A stretch of 64,000 nucleotides of DNA from Imhoffiella fuscus (lineage in GTDB: Bacteria > Pseudomonadota > Gammaproteobacteria > Chromatiales > Chromatiaceae), in contig NZ_JBHUHX010000016.1 of NCBI RefSeq assembly GCF_042682685.1, positions 124,001 through 188,000 of the forward strand. Reading direction: 5' to 3'. This document shows positions 25,972 through 33,733 of the stretch, in pieces. How positions within the stretch are numbered: the stretch's first letter is position 1; the number at the start of each line of letters is the position of its first letter. The position numbers and the translations under genes were made by a program. The notes beneath the pieces were generated by a model. The model worked only from the letters and a program-made list of their open reading frames with translations. It did no database searches and was not told the origin of the DNA.

Positions 25972-27239
25972 AGCTTCAGCCCCAGGATCAGATCCATGAC
26001 GTTGGTGTCGGTCGGTCCGGTACGGATGAGATCGCCGCTGGCCTCCAACAGCTGACCTGAATTCGCGGCGATCAGGGTCGATTCGGCGTCGAATCCATCC
26101 ACTGCGGCGCGTTCCAGCGTCCAGGCGTCGACCAGCGCGCCCGCGTCCTCGGTCGGTCCGTCGGTGCCATCGGTCCCGGCGCTGAGCAGCAGACACTCGG
26201 GATGGCCGGCGAGCGCGATTGCCGCAGCCAGGGCTAGATGCTGGTTGCGTCCGCCGCGTCCAGGGGTGTCGGGAAGGGCGACGGTCGTCTCTCCGCCCCA
26301 GATGTGCAATCCCGGCTCGGCGTCGATCAGGGTACGGGCGAGGGTGCGGCCTTGCTCGGCCGCATCGCCCTGGATCGGTGGTGGATGGAGCCGGACGGAG
26401 AGACCGAGCTGTGACGCACGCTCGGCGGCCGCTTGCATGGCGGTGCCGATATCGGCGATCAGCTCGATCGTTGGTCCACGGGCGGGCGATCGACCGCGCT
26501 CGGCGAGCCCTCGACGGACCCGGTCGCCTAGCCAGTCGGGCAAGGGAAGCTCCAGGACGCGCGACCCAAGATCGGGCTCGGGAGACAGGGGGCCGGAGCC
26601 GATGACGCTCGGGTCATCGCCCGGCACGTCCGAGATGGCGAGCGCCCGTAGCGGTCGGTCGCCGACTCTTGAGAGCAGCCCTCCGCCCTTGATCCGCGAG
26701 ATGGATTTGCGCACCCGGTTGATCTGCTCGATCGGCAGTCCGCTGGAGAGTAGCCAGGCATTGATCCGGCGCAGTTCGGGCAGGTCGATGCCCTGGATCG
26801 GGGCGTCGATCAGGCTGGATGCGCCCCCCGAGATGAGGAAGAGCTGCGTCGCCTTGCTCGGAATGTCGTCGAGCGCAGCCATCAGTCGCTCGCCCGCATC
26901 CAAGCTGGATTGATCGGGGAGCGGATGTCCGCCGAAAAGGCATTCGATCCCCCGCGCGGCGAGCGCGGTCCGATCGGCATGCCCCGGCTTGGTGACGACC
27001 AGGCCGCCGAGGCAGGCATCGCCACAGGTCTCCGTTGCGCCAAGCGCCATGGATGCGGCGGCCTTGCCGATCGCGTATAGCCAGATCGGTCCCTCAATGG
27101 GGCGTCGTGTCAGGGCGCGCCGGGTGGCCTCGCGTCCATCGACCGCTGCAATGGCGGCGGCAAAACAGTCGAGCAGTCTGGCGCGCGCGGTCTGAATGGG
27201 TGGGTTCGGAGCGGTGTGCATTGGGCGAGGATTGGACAT
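25968..27239 (-). CDS. Glycerate 2-kinase (GckA/TtuD type)
   Basis: 423 aa. Two-domain DUF4147/MOFRL glycerate kinase: the N-terminal domain has the conserved YAIGKAAASMA and LFLISGGASSL, the C-terminal MOFRL domain has GGETTV, GGRNQHLALAAAIAL and the acidic TDGTDGPTEDAGALVD. It phosphorylates glycerate to 2-phosphoglycerate, feeding glyoxylate or photorespiratory carbon into glycolysis. The ATG at 27239 is chosen (a second ATG at 27221); the frame continues upstream without homology. It overlaps the DUF455 gene by four bases. No glyoxylate carboligase or tartronate reductase genes are nearby. Confidence 0.88.
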   Translation of the reverse strand: MSNPRPMHTAPNPPIQTARARLLDCFAAAIAAVDGREATRRALTRRPIEGPIWLYAIGKAAASMALGATETCGDACLGGLVVTKPGHADRTALAARGIECLFGGHPLPDQSSLDAGERLMAALDDIPSKATQLFLISGGASSLIDAPIQGIDLPELRRINAWLLSSGLPIEQINRVRKSISRIKGGGLLSRVGDRPLRALAISDVPGDDPSVIGSGPLSPEPDLGSRVLELPLPDWLGDRVRRGLAERGRSPARGPTIELIADIGTAMQAAAERASQLGLSVRLHPPPIQGDAAEQGRTLARTLIDAEPGLHIWGGETTVALPDTPGRGGRNQHLALAAAIALAGHPECLLLSAGTDGTDGPTEDAGALVDAWTLERAAVDGFDAESTLIAANSGQLLEASGDLIRTGPTDTNVMDLILGLKL

Positions 27240-27405
27240 GGTTCTCGGTATATTGATTGATTTCAATGCACTATCCACGTGGCGCGCGCATAGTGACCGC
27301 CCCATAGGGACGCGTTGTCCAGATCCCGATTCCATCCTCCACGCTCGCTGTCGCCCCGGTCGCGATGGCTCTGCCAAGCGCCCACAGGCGGTTCGAGACG
27401 CTCTC

Positions 27406-27663
27406 ATGATGAATCTCTGTCCCAAATGCAGTCACTCACCCTGGCCCTTCGTCATGATCTTTGCGATCACGAGTGTCATCGGTTTCCTGACCTGGCTGGT
27501 GCTCGGGCTGTCGCCGCTCGATCCGCTGGCGCGGGTGGCGATCGCCGTGGTCGTCTTCCTGGTGGTGGGTGGAACCCTGCTGCACTATGTCGTCAGTTGT
27601 CTGCGTCGCCATTGTCGACACAAGGATGATGCCACAGTGGGGCGTCGCGAGGCATTGGGCTGA
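27406..27663 (+). CDS. Small two-helix membrane protein with N-terminal CxxC
   Basis: 85 aa from the ATG at 27406 (a second ATG follows directly). NLCPKCSHSPW at the N-terminus has a Cys-x-x-Cys knuckle, then two membrane helices (about residues 14-33 and 40-62, VVVFLVVGGTLLHYVV) and a His/Cys-rich basic tail (CLRRHCRHKDD). The cysteines and histidines suggest metal binding, but no family is recognised. It is divergent from glycerate kinase and followed by 116 non-coding bases. Confidence 0.6.
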   Translation: MMNLCPKCSHSPWPFVMIFAITSVIGFLTWLVLGLSPLDPLARVAIAVVVFLVVGGTLLHYVVSCLRRHCRHKDDATVGRREALG

Positions 27664-27779
27664 GTTTGGCGGGCGAGATGGTCGATGGCTGGCTGAGGCG
27701 ACATCGATCGGTAGCCCGTCGACGCCCTCCGTTGAAGTCGCCTCGGGCGGTCGCGATGCGATGCGGAGCGGAGTTTCGC

Positions 27780-28454
27780 TCAGGTGCGAGTGACCCGGTC
27801 CCTCAAATAGACCGGCATGGCCTGATCGGCTGGAATCTGCTGGCCTGCCGCGTAGGCGGCTGCGGCGAGAGTGGCGATGTCGCGGGCCTCGCAGATGGCC
27901 TCTGCATCCGTTCCGGCGACGACCGCTCCCAGACGCTCGGTCAGTGCCGTGCGATAGGCGGACCAGCCGGGGCCGACGCCGAACCAGCCGGCGCCTGGAG
28001 GCGCCGCGACGGTCTCAGGGAGGCAAACGCGCTCGTCGCAACAGGACTCCGCCAATCCGCTCGGGTCGATCTCGAAGCATCCCCAGTAGACCTCGTCCAT
28101 GCGGGCGTCGAGCGCGACGAGCAGGCGCTTCTCGCCCGTGCGCCGGTAGTGGCCCTGGGCCATGGCGGCGAGCGTCGAGACCGGAACCACGGGAACCTCG
28201 GCACCGAAGGCCGCGCCCTGGATGACGGCGGTGGCAATGCGCACGCCGGTGAAGGAGCCGGGTCCGCACCCGAAGGCCATGGCGTCCAGGTCTGTGACGG
28301 CCAGTCCGGCCTGTTCGAGCAGATCCTGCATCATCGGCAGGATGAGTTCGCCGTGGCGGCGTGGGGCGTGCTCCAGCCGTTGCTCGATGCAGGTGTCGAT
28401 GAGCAGGGCGGCGGAGCAGGTTTCGCTGGAGGTATCGATCGCAAGCAGCTTCAT
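27780..28454 (-). CDS. tsaB: TsaB, threonylcarbamoyl-adenosine (t6A37) biosynthesis subunit
   Basis: 224 aa. N-terminal LLAIDTSSETCSAALL and the following GCGPGSFTGVRIATAVIQG block are diagnostic of TsaB/YeaZ, an inactive ASKHA-fold paralogue of TsaD. It forms the TsaB-TsaD-TsaE complex that places the threonylcarbamoyl group on A37 of ANN-decoding tRNAs and is essential in most bacteria. It follows the 309-aa unknown gene by 21 bases on the same strand. A TrmO gene that further methylates t6A is present elsewhere in the window (50505-51221). Confidence 0.95.
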   Translation of the reverse strand: MKLLAIDTSSETCSAALLIDTCIEQRLEHAPRRHGELILPMMQDLLEQAGLAVTDLDAMAFGCGPGSFTGVRIATAVIQGAAFGAEVPVVPVSTLAAMAQGHYRRTGEKRLLVALDARMDEVYWGCFEIDPSGLAESCCDERVCLPETVAAPPGAGWFGVGPGWSAYRTALTERLGAVVAGTDAEAICEARDIATLAAAAYAAGQQIPADQAMPVYLRDRVTRT

Positions 28455-28475
28455 GTCATGGCAGGTGGCTAGGGA

Positions 28476-29405
28476 TCAGGCCGAAAAGGCGAGATCGAGT
28501 GGCTGAAAGCCGAAAGCGCCGATTCTATACCCTGCGTCCTCCAGTTCATGAATGAAGGGGTAGGGCGGTTGCAGAACCCAGCCGTGGAAGCTGGATTCGA
28601 GCGTGCTCTCCTGTTGGCGCGGTGGTCTGTCCTCCGATACCTCGACCAGGAACAGCCGGATGCGCCCGAGCATCCGCAAGGGATCCTCCAGCTGGGTCTG
28701 GACGGCCCAGCCTTCCAGTCCGTCGATGAAGTACTCGCTTCTCAGTGCCGACTCCTTGAGCTGGGCCGCCAGGCCGAACAGCAAGAGACGCTTGTATTCC
28801 AGTTCATGGTCGAATCTCGTCCCGGAGGTCGTGTCTTCATCCCAGGGCGAGCGGGCGCGCCGCGTGGAGAGGTAATAGTGCAGCTCGTGAAGGTCGCGCC
28901 AGGTGCCGGCCGGAACCGGGGTTTTCCAGAGCGCGCCATAACGGATCTGGCGTGAGGCGAAACGGAAGAGATTGCGCATCATCCAGTCGCGCTTGCGGGT
29001 CTGGCGGGCGGTGAGCGATCCGTATTGCTGGTCGAGCTGGCGCAGCGTTTGGTCGAGGTTGAGACACATGAGCCGGTAGAGGCGCTGTTCGAGCGTGATG
29101 CCGTTTAGTGGCTTGTCACCGTTGCCTTCACTCTCCTGATAGGGCTTTGGCAGCCCGGCGCAGGTCTTGAGGATGGGCACCTTGAGCGCCGAGAGCACCG
29201 AGATCCGCCGATTGGCGGTCAGGTCCGACTTGCGCAGGTTCTCCAGCGCCATCATCAACGCCGGTCCGGCCTGTCTCACCCCGGCGCCGCGCAGGCCGGA
29301 CAGCCATTCGTTGAGCTTGTCGAGATTGCCGTCGAAACGCGGACGCGTGCATTCCCGCACCGCCAGCGGCGAGGGTAGGGAAGGGGCATTGAAGCTCGTC
29401 ATCAT
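28476..29405 (-). CDS. Uncharacterised protein, 309 aa, upstream of tsaB
   Basis: No family recognised. It starts with a double ATG at 29405 after GGAGG (seven bases), a strong site. The protein is soluble and largely helical: an N-terminal LDKLNEWLSGLRGAGVRQAG segment, a central basic helical part (RQTRKRDWMMRNLFRFASRQIR), and a C-terminal LRMLGRIRLFLVEVSED region ending in a hydrophobic tail. No signal peptide, membrane segment or catalytic motif was seen. It is 21 bases upstream of tsaB and probably in its operon. Codon use is like its neighbours. Confidence 0.75.
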   Translation of the reverse strand: MMTSFNAPSLPSPLAVRECTRPRFDGNLDKLNEWLSGLRGAGVRQAGPALMMALENLRKSDLTANRRISVLSALKVPILKTCAGLPKPYQESEGNGDKPLNGITLEQRLYRLMCLNLDQTLRQLDQQYGSLTARQTRKRDWMMRNLFRFASRQIRYGALWKTPVPAGTWRDLHELHYYLSTRRARSPWDEDTTSGTRFDHELEYKRLLLFGLAAQLKESALRSEYFIDGLEGWAVQTQLEDPLRMLGRIRLFLVEVSEDRPPRQQESTLESSFHGWVLQPPYPFIHELEDAGYRIGAFGFQPLDLAFSA

Positions 29406-29590
29406 CGCGCATCCTCCATTCGACGCACACCGACGGGCCGCCCTCCATGGGATGTGGAGGGCGATGCCCGCCGGTCGTTATCGATCGGTTCCGATCCTTT
29501 GGGGTGCATGCTAACGTCACGGGCGGAGCGGGGATGTCGAATGGTTCGCACTTCGGGACATCCAGCTCGGCCCGTGGATCGGGGCGTCGG

Positions 29591-30580
29591 TCAGCCGAAG
29601 GACTTGAGGATAGCCTGGGTCTCATCGGTCGAGATGCGCGGGCCGAGCGAGGTGACCAGCTTGGCCGAGGCGGCCGAGGCCAGATCGCCGGCGCGCTGGT
29701 GGCTCCAGCCCTGGCTCAGTCCGTAGAGGAAGGCGCCTGCGAACATGTCGCCCGCGCCGACCGTGTCGACGGCCTCGACCTTGACCGGATCGATTTCGAT
29801 CAGCGTGTTGCCGTCCCACACCAGGGCGCCCTGTGGGCCTCGGGTGACGGCGAAGCTCTTGGCGATGGACTTGAGATAGCTCAGCGTCTGGTTCAGGTCT
29901 TCCGAGCCGGCCATGCCCATGGCCTCGAATTCGTTGGCGAAGAGCAGGTCCACGCCCGAGCCGATCATCTCCATCAGTCCCGGCTTGAAGAACTTCACCA
30001 TGTTGGGGTCGGAGAGCGAGATGGACGTCTTGACGCCTGCCGCCTCGGCGATGCGTTTGGCCTCGATCGTGGCATGACGCGCCGTGTCGGAGGTGACCAG
30101 ATAGCCCTCGGTGTAGAACCAATCGGAGTCGGTCAGTGCCTCCTCGACCAGTTCCTTGGTGGAGAGGTTGCCGCTGACCCCGAGGAAGGTGCACATGGTG
30201 CGGTCGCTGTCCGGGGTGACCAGCACCACGCAGCGCCCGGTGTCGCCCTGATCCTTCTCGGTATGCTGGTTGGTGTCGACGCCGCCGTCGAGCAGGTCCT
30301 TCATGTAGAAGTGGCCGAGTTCGTCGTCGGCGACCTTGCAGGAGTAGTAGCCCCTGCCGCCGAACTGGCTGAAGGCGATGATGGAGTTGGCCGCCGATCC
30401 GCCGGATCCGCGCTGATGCTGCCGGTCCTTCAGGTGGCTCATGATACTGGTCTGCTGGTGCTCGTCGACCAGTGTCATCACGCCCTTGTCGATGCCGAGG
30501 ATGCCCAGATCCTCGTGCGCCACCTCGTATTCCATGTCGACCAGCGCGTTGCCGATCCCGTAGATCTGATATTTCGCCAT
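29591..30580 (-). CDS. PfkB-family adenosine kinase
   Basis: 329 aa. The PfkB signatures are clear: an N-terminal GIGNALVDMEYEV, the GGSAANSI glycine motif near residue 60, and the C-terminal DTVGAGDMFAGAFLYG with the catalytic Asp. The N-terminal sequence is typical of bacterial adenosine kinases that convert adenosine to AMP for purine salvage; ribokinase or fructokinase activity is less likely but cannot be excluded. The ATG at 30580 is chosen; the longer upstream frame lacks homology. Confidence 0.88.
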   Translation of the reverse strand: MAKYQIYGIGNALVDMEYEVAHEDLGILGIDKGVMTLVDEHQQTSIMSHLKDRQHQRGSGGSAANSIIAFSQFGGRGYYSCKVADDELGHFYMKDLLDGGVDTNQHTEKDQGDTGRCVVLVTPDSDRTMCTFLGVSGNLSTKELVEEALTDSDWFYTEGYLVTSDTARHATIEAKRIAEAAGVKTSISLSDPNMVKFFKPGLMEMIGSGVDLLFANEFEAMGMAGSEDLNQTLSYLKSIAKSFAVTRGPQGALVWDGNTLIEIDPVKVEAVDTVGAGDMFAGAFLYGLSQGWSHQRAGDLASAASAKLVTSLGPRISTDETQAILKSFG

Positions 30581-30861
30581 GCGGACTCCATCGTTCGAGA
30601 AATCAAGACGCACCATTGTACAGATCCAGGTTTGCCCCGGTTGGGTCGGTCGGCAATTTGTGGCGATTCTTGTTCCTGTACAGTTCTTCGGAGGGCGTCT
30701 CCGATCCTTGGGCGCGCAGTCCGAGTGTGCGAGGATGTGCGCTGTTCGAGGATGTGCATTCATGCGTCCGCTGCGGGATGCGGTGGAATCCGTCTCGGGC
30801 CAAATCCGTTCTATCACCTCAGGCGATTGACAGAAATCGCCCCCGTACCTTTTCGACGTCC

Positions 30862-32073
30862 ATGACCACGCATACGATCCTCCGGCCCCGTTTTCGGGTG
30901 CTGGGCGCCATCAGTTTCTCGCATCTGCTCAACGACACCATGCAGTCGCTGATGATCGCCCTCTATCCGCTCTTCAAATCCGGGCTGCATCTGAGTTTTG
31001 CCCAGATCGGTCTCGTCACGCTTGCCTTCCAGTTCACCTCGTCGCTGCTGCAGCCGCTGGTTGGGCTCTACACCGACCGTCGTCCTCAGCCCTTCTCGCT
31101 CGCCGCCGGCATGGGCTGCACCTTCACCGGCCTGCTGGCATTGTCCGGCGCCGACAGCTTTCCCATGGTGCTGATGGCCGCCGCCATGGTCGGCACCGGA
31201 TCGGCCGTCTTCCATCCCGAGGCATCGCGGGTGGCCCGCATGGCCTCTGGCGGACGCTATGGGTTGGCCCAATCCATCTTTCAGGTCGGCGGCAACGTCG
31301 GCGCGGCCATCGGTCCATTGCTCGCGGCCTTGGTCGTCCTGCCGCACGGCCAGCGCAGCCTCGCCTTCATGTCGCTGATCGCCCTGGTTGCCATGCTGGT
31401 GCTGATCGGCGTTGGACTCTGGTATCGCCACCAGCAACGCCAGCCGCGACCGGCGGCCAAGTCGACCCATGATCCTCTGCCCAAGGGCAAGGTGCGGACC
31501 ACGCTCGGGGTGCTGCTGGCGCTCATGTTCTCCAAGTTCTTTTACTCGGCCAGTCTGAGCAGCTTCCTCATCTTTTATCTGATGGAGCATTACGGCATCG
31601 GCGTGCGCGATGCCCAATTCCATCTCTTTCTCTATCTCTTCGCCATTGCCGCCGGCACCCTGTTGGGCGGGCCCATCGGTGATCGCATCGGCCGACGTCA
31701 GGTCATCTGGGCATCCATCCTCGGCGTCGCGCCCTTCACCCTGATGCTGCCCTATGTGGGGCTGGGAACCTCGGCAGTCCTGGTGATGATCATCGGCTTC
31801 ATGCTCGCCTCCGCCTTTCCGGCGATGGTGGTCTATGCCCAGGAACTCATCCCAGGTCGCGTCGGCACCGTCTCGGGGCTCTTCTTCGGACTCGCCTTCG
31901 GCCTGGCCGGCGTTGGGGCCAGTGTCCTGGGCCTGGTCGCCGACCACTGGGGCATCGAGACCGTTTACCGCATCTGCGCCTTCCTGCCTCTGATCGGGCT
32001 CCTAGCGGTCTTCCTGCCGGATCTGCGCTTGAATCCGGAGCCGAGGGGAATGGCCGAGCCGACGCGGGCTTGA
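30862..32073 (+). CDS. MFS transporter, Fsr (fosmidomycin resistance) type
   Basis: 403 aa with about 12 membrane helices and a charged central loop near residues 190-215. The N-terminus (GAISFSHLLNDTMQSLMIALYPLF) is characteristic of the Fsr branch of the major facilitator superfamily, proton-driven exporters that pump drugs or metabolites. The MFS loop motif GGPIGDRIGRRQVIW is present between helices 8 and 9. The ATG at 30862 is used; upstream in-frame sequence shows no helix pattern. It may share a promoter region with the divergent adenosine kinase. Confidence 0.88.
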   Translation: MTTHTILRPRFRVLGAISFSHLLNDTMQSLMIALYPLFKSGLHLSFAQIGLVTLAFQFTSSLLQPLVGLYTDRRPQPFSLAAGMGCTFTGLLALSGADSFPMVLMAAAMVGTGSAVFHPEASRVARMASGGRYGLAQSIFQVGGNVGAAIGPLLAALVVLPHGQRSLAFMSLIALVAMLVLIGVGLWYRHQQRQPRPAAKSTHDPLPKGKVRTTLGVLLALMFSKFFYSASLSSFLIFYLMEHYGIGVRDAQFHLFLYLFAIAAGTLLGGPIGDRIGRRQVIWASILGVAPFTLMLPYVGLGTSAVLVMIIGFMLASAFPAMVVYAQELIPGRVGTVSGLFFGLAFGLAGVGASVLGLVADHWGIETVYRICAFLPLIGLLAVFLPDLRLNPEPRGMAEPTRA

Positions 32074-32364
32074 GGCGCGGGCTTTCGTTCCGGTCTGCGC
32101 GAACGTTGGCCTAAGGCGACTCGGATTGCGTTTTGATGAGACTTGAACGCTGCGCAAGCTCGATGCGTGGTTTGGATCGCTTGATGGGTGCGATCGATAG
32201 AGCAAAGGGGGATCGAAACGACGATCGAGGCTAGCGCCGGAATCGACCGTCAGTCAATCGGGATCGGACTGCCGTCCTTGACCGCCTTGAGCGAGATCGG
32301 TCAAGAGATTTCCCGACCTTTGCGGCATTCTACCCCTTTCATCCAATCCGGACCGGGCACCGCC

Positions 32365-33621
32365 ATGACCCACGCTATCGACCCCAAGGACGTTCCGAGC
32401 CAGACCGACAGGGATTTCTCCACTCGCGCCATTCATGCCGCCTACGATGCGTTGCCCAACCAGGGCGCGCTGAATCCGCCGGTGTTCTGGTCCTCGACCT
32501 TCGCCTTCGAGTCCGCCGCCCAGGGCGCCGCCCGCTTCGCCGGGACCGAGCCGGGCATGATCTATACCCGGGTCACCAACCCGACGGTTCAGACCCTGGA
32601 AGAGCGCCTGGCCGAGCTGGAAGGTGCGGAGGCCGGTCTGGCCTTCGGCTCCGGCATGGGTGCCATCACCTCGCTGATCTGGACCCTGCTGCGACCGGGA
32701 GACGAGCTGCTGGTCGACCTCACGCTCTACGGCTGCACCCACTCGCTCGTAAACCATCTGCTGCCGCAGTTCGGCATCTTGACGCGCTCGGCCGATTTCA
32801 CACGGCCGGAAGCGCTGTCGGAACATCTCAGCGAGCGGACGCGTCTGGTTCTCTTCGAGACGCCGGCCAACCCCAACATGCGTCTGGTGGACATCGCGGC
32901 CGTCTCCGCTCAGGTCCATGCGCACTGCTCGGCGCTGGTCGCGGTCGACAGTACCTACTGTTCGCCCTATCTGCAGCAACCACTGGCCCTGGGCGCCGAC
33001 GTCGTCATCCATTCGCTGACCAAATACATCAACGGTCATGGAGACGTGATCGCCGGCGCGCTGCTGGGCCGGGCCGAGCTGATGCAGCAGATTCGCATGC
33101 AGGGTCTGAAGGAGTTGACCGGCGCCTGCCTGTCGCCCATGGATGCCTATCTGGTCCTGCGCGGTTTGAAGACGCTGCCGTTGCGCATGGATCGCCATTG
33201 CCAGAGCGCCCAGCTGATCGCCGAGCGTCTGGCCCAGCACCCGGCGGTGTCCCAGGTCCATTACCCGGGCCTGGAGTCGCACCCGCAGTTCGCACTGGCC
33301 CAGCGTCAGATGCGGTTGCCCGGCGGCATGATCGCCTTCGAGCTCGTCGGCGGTGTCAAGGAGGGTGCGCGTTTCATGGACGCGCTGCAGCTCTTCACCT
33401 GCGCGGTCAGTCTGGGCGATGCCGAGAGTCTCGCCCAGCATCCGGCCAGCATGACGCACAGCACCTATGCGCCGGAGGAGCGGGCAAGGCACCTCATCAC
33501 CGAGGGTCTGGTGAGGCTCTCGATCGGGCTCGAAGACGCCGAGGATCTCTGGCGCGATCTGAATCGGGCGCTGGAGGTGGCGATCCAGTCGCCAGGATCC
33601 GGGCTGCCCTTCTTGTTCTGA
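32365..33621 (+). CDS. Methionine gamma-lyase-type PLP enzyme (Cys/Met metabolism)
   Basis: 418 aa. PLP-binding Lys219 lies in SLTKYINGHGDV, and YTRVTNPT (67-74) provides the phosphate contact of the neighbouring subunit. Cys124 in LYGCTHSL is the residue that marks methionine gamma-lyases and is absent from most cystathionine beta- and gamma-lyases and synthases. The expected reaction splits L-methionine to methanethiol, 2-oxobutyrate and ammonia. Cystathionine gamma-lyase or a homoserine sulfhydrylase remain alternatives. The start ATG at 32365 lies after GCACC without a strong ribosome site. Confidence 0.85.
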   Translation: MTHAIDPKDVPSQTDRDFSTRAIHAAYDALPNQGALNPPVFWSSTFAFESAAQGAARFAGTEPGMIYTRVTNPTVQTLEERLAELEGAEAGLAFGSGMGAITSLIWTLLRPGDELLVDLTLYGCTHSLVNHLLPQFGILTRSADFTRPEALSEHLSERTRLVLFETPANPNMRLVDIAAVSAQVHAHCSALVAVDSTYCSPYLQQPLALGADVVIHSLTKYINGHGDVIAGALLGRAELMQQIRMQGLKELTGACLSPMDAYLVLRGLKTLPLRMDRHCQSAQLIAERLAQHPAVSQVHYPGLESHPQFALAQRQMRLPGGMIAFELVGGVKEGARFMDALQLFTCAVSLGDAESLAQHPASMTHSTYAPEERARHLITEGLVRLSIGLEDAEDLWRDLNRALEVAIQSPGSGLPFLF

Positions 33622-33733
33622 TTCCGGGACGGCCGAACGAGCGGTGCGTCGGCCCCGGCTATTGCCTGTCGAACGCGCCGCGTCCAAGCTGCTCCAATCC
33701 GACTTGAACCATTTGGACGCGGACCCTCTTCAC

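Noticed and set aside
33644..33733. First start codon of the MrfA-like frame at 33644.
   Set aside because: The added 30 residues are low in helicase similarity and lie close to the previous gene. The GTG at 33734 or a later start is more likely, though not proven.
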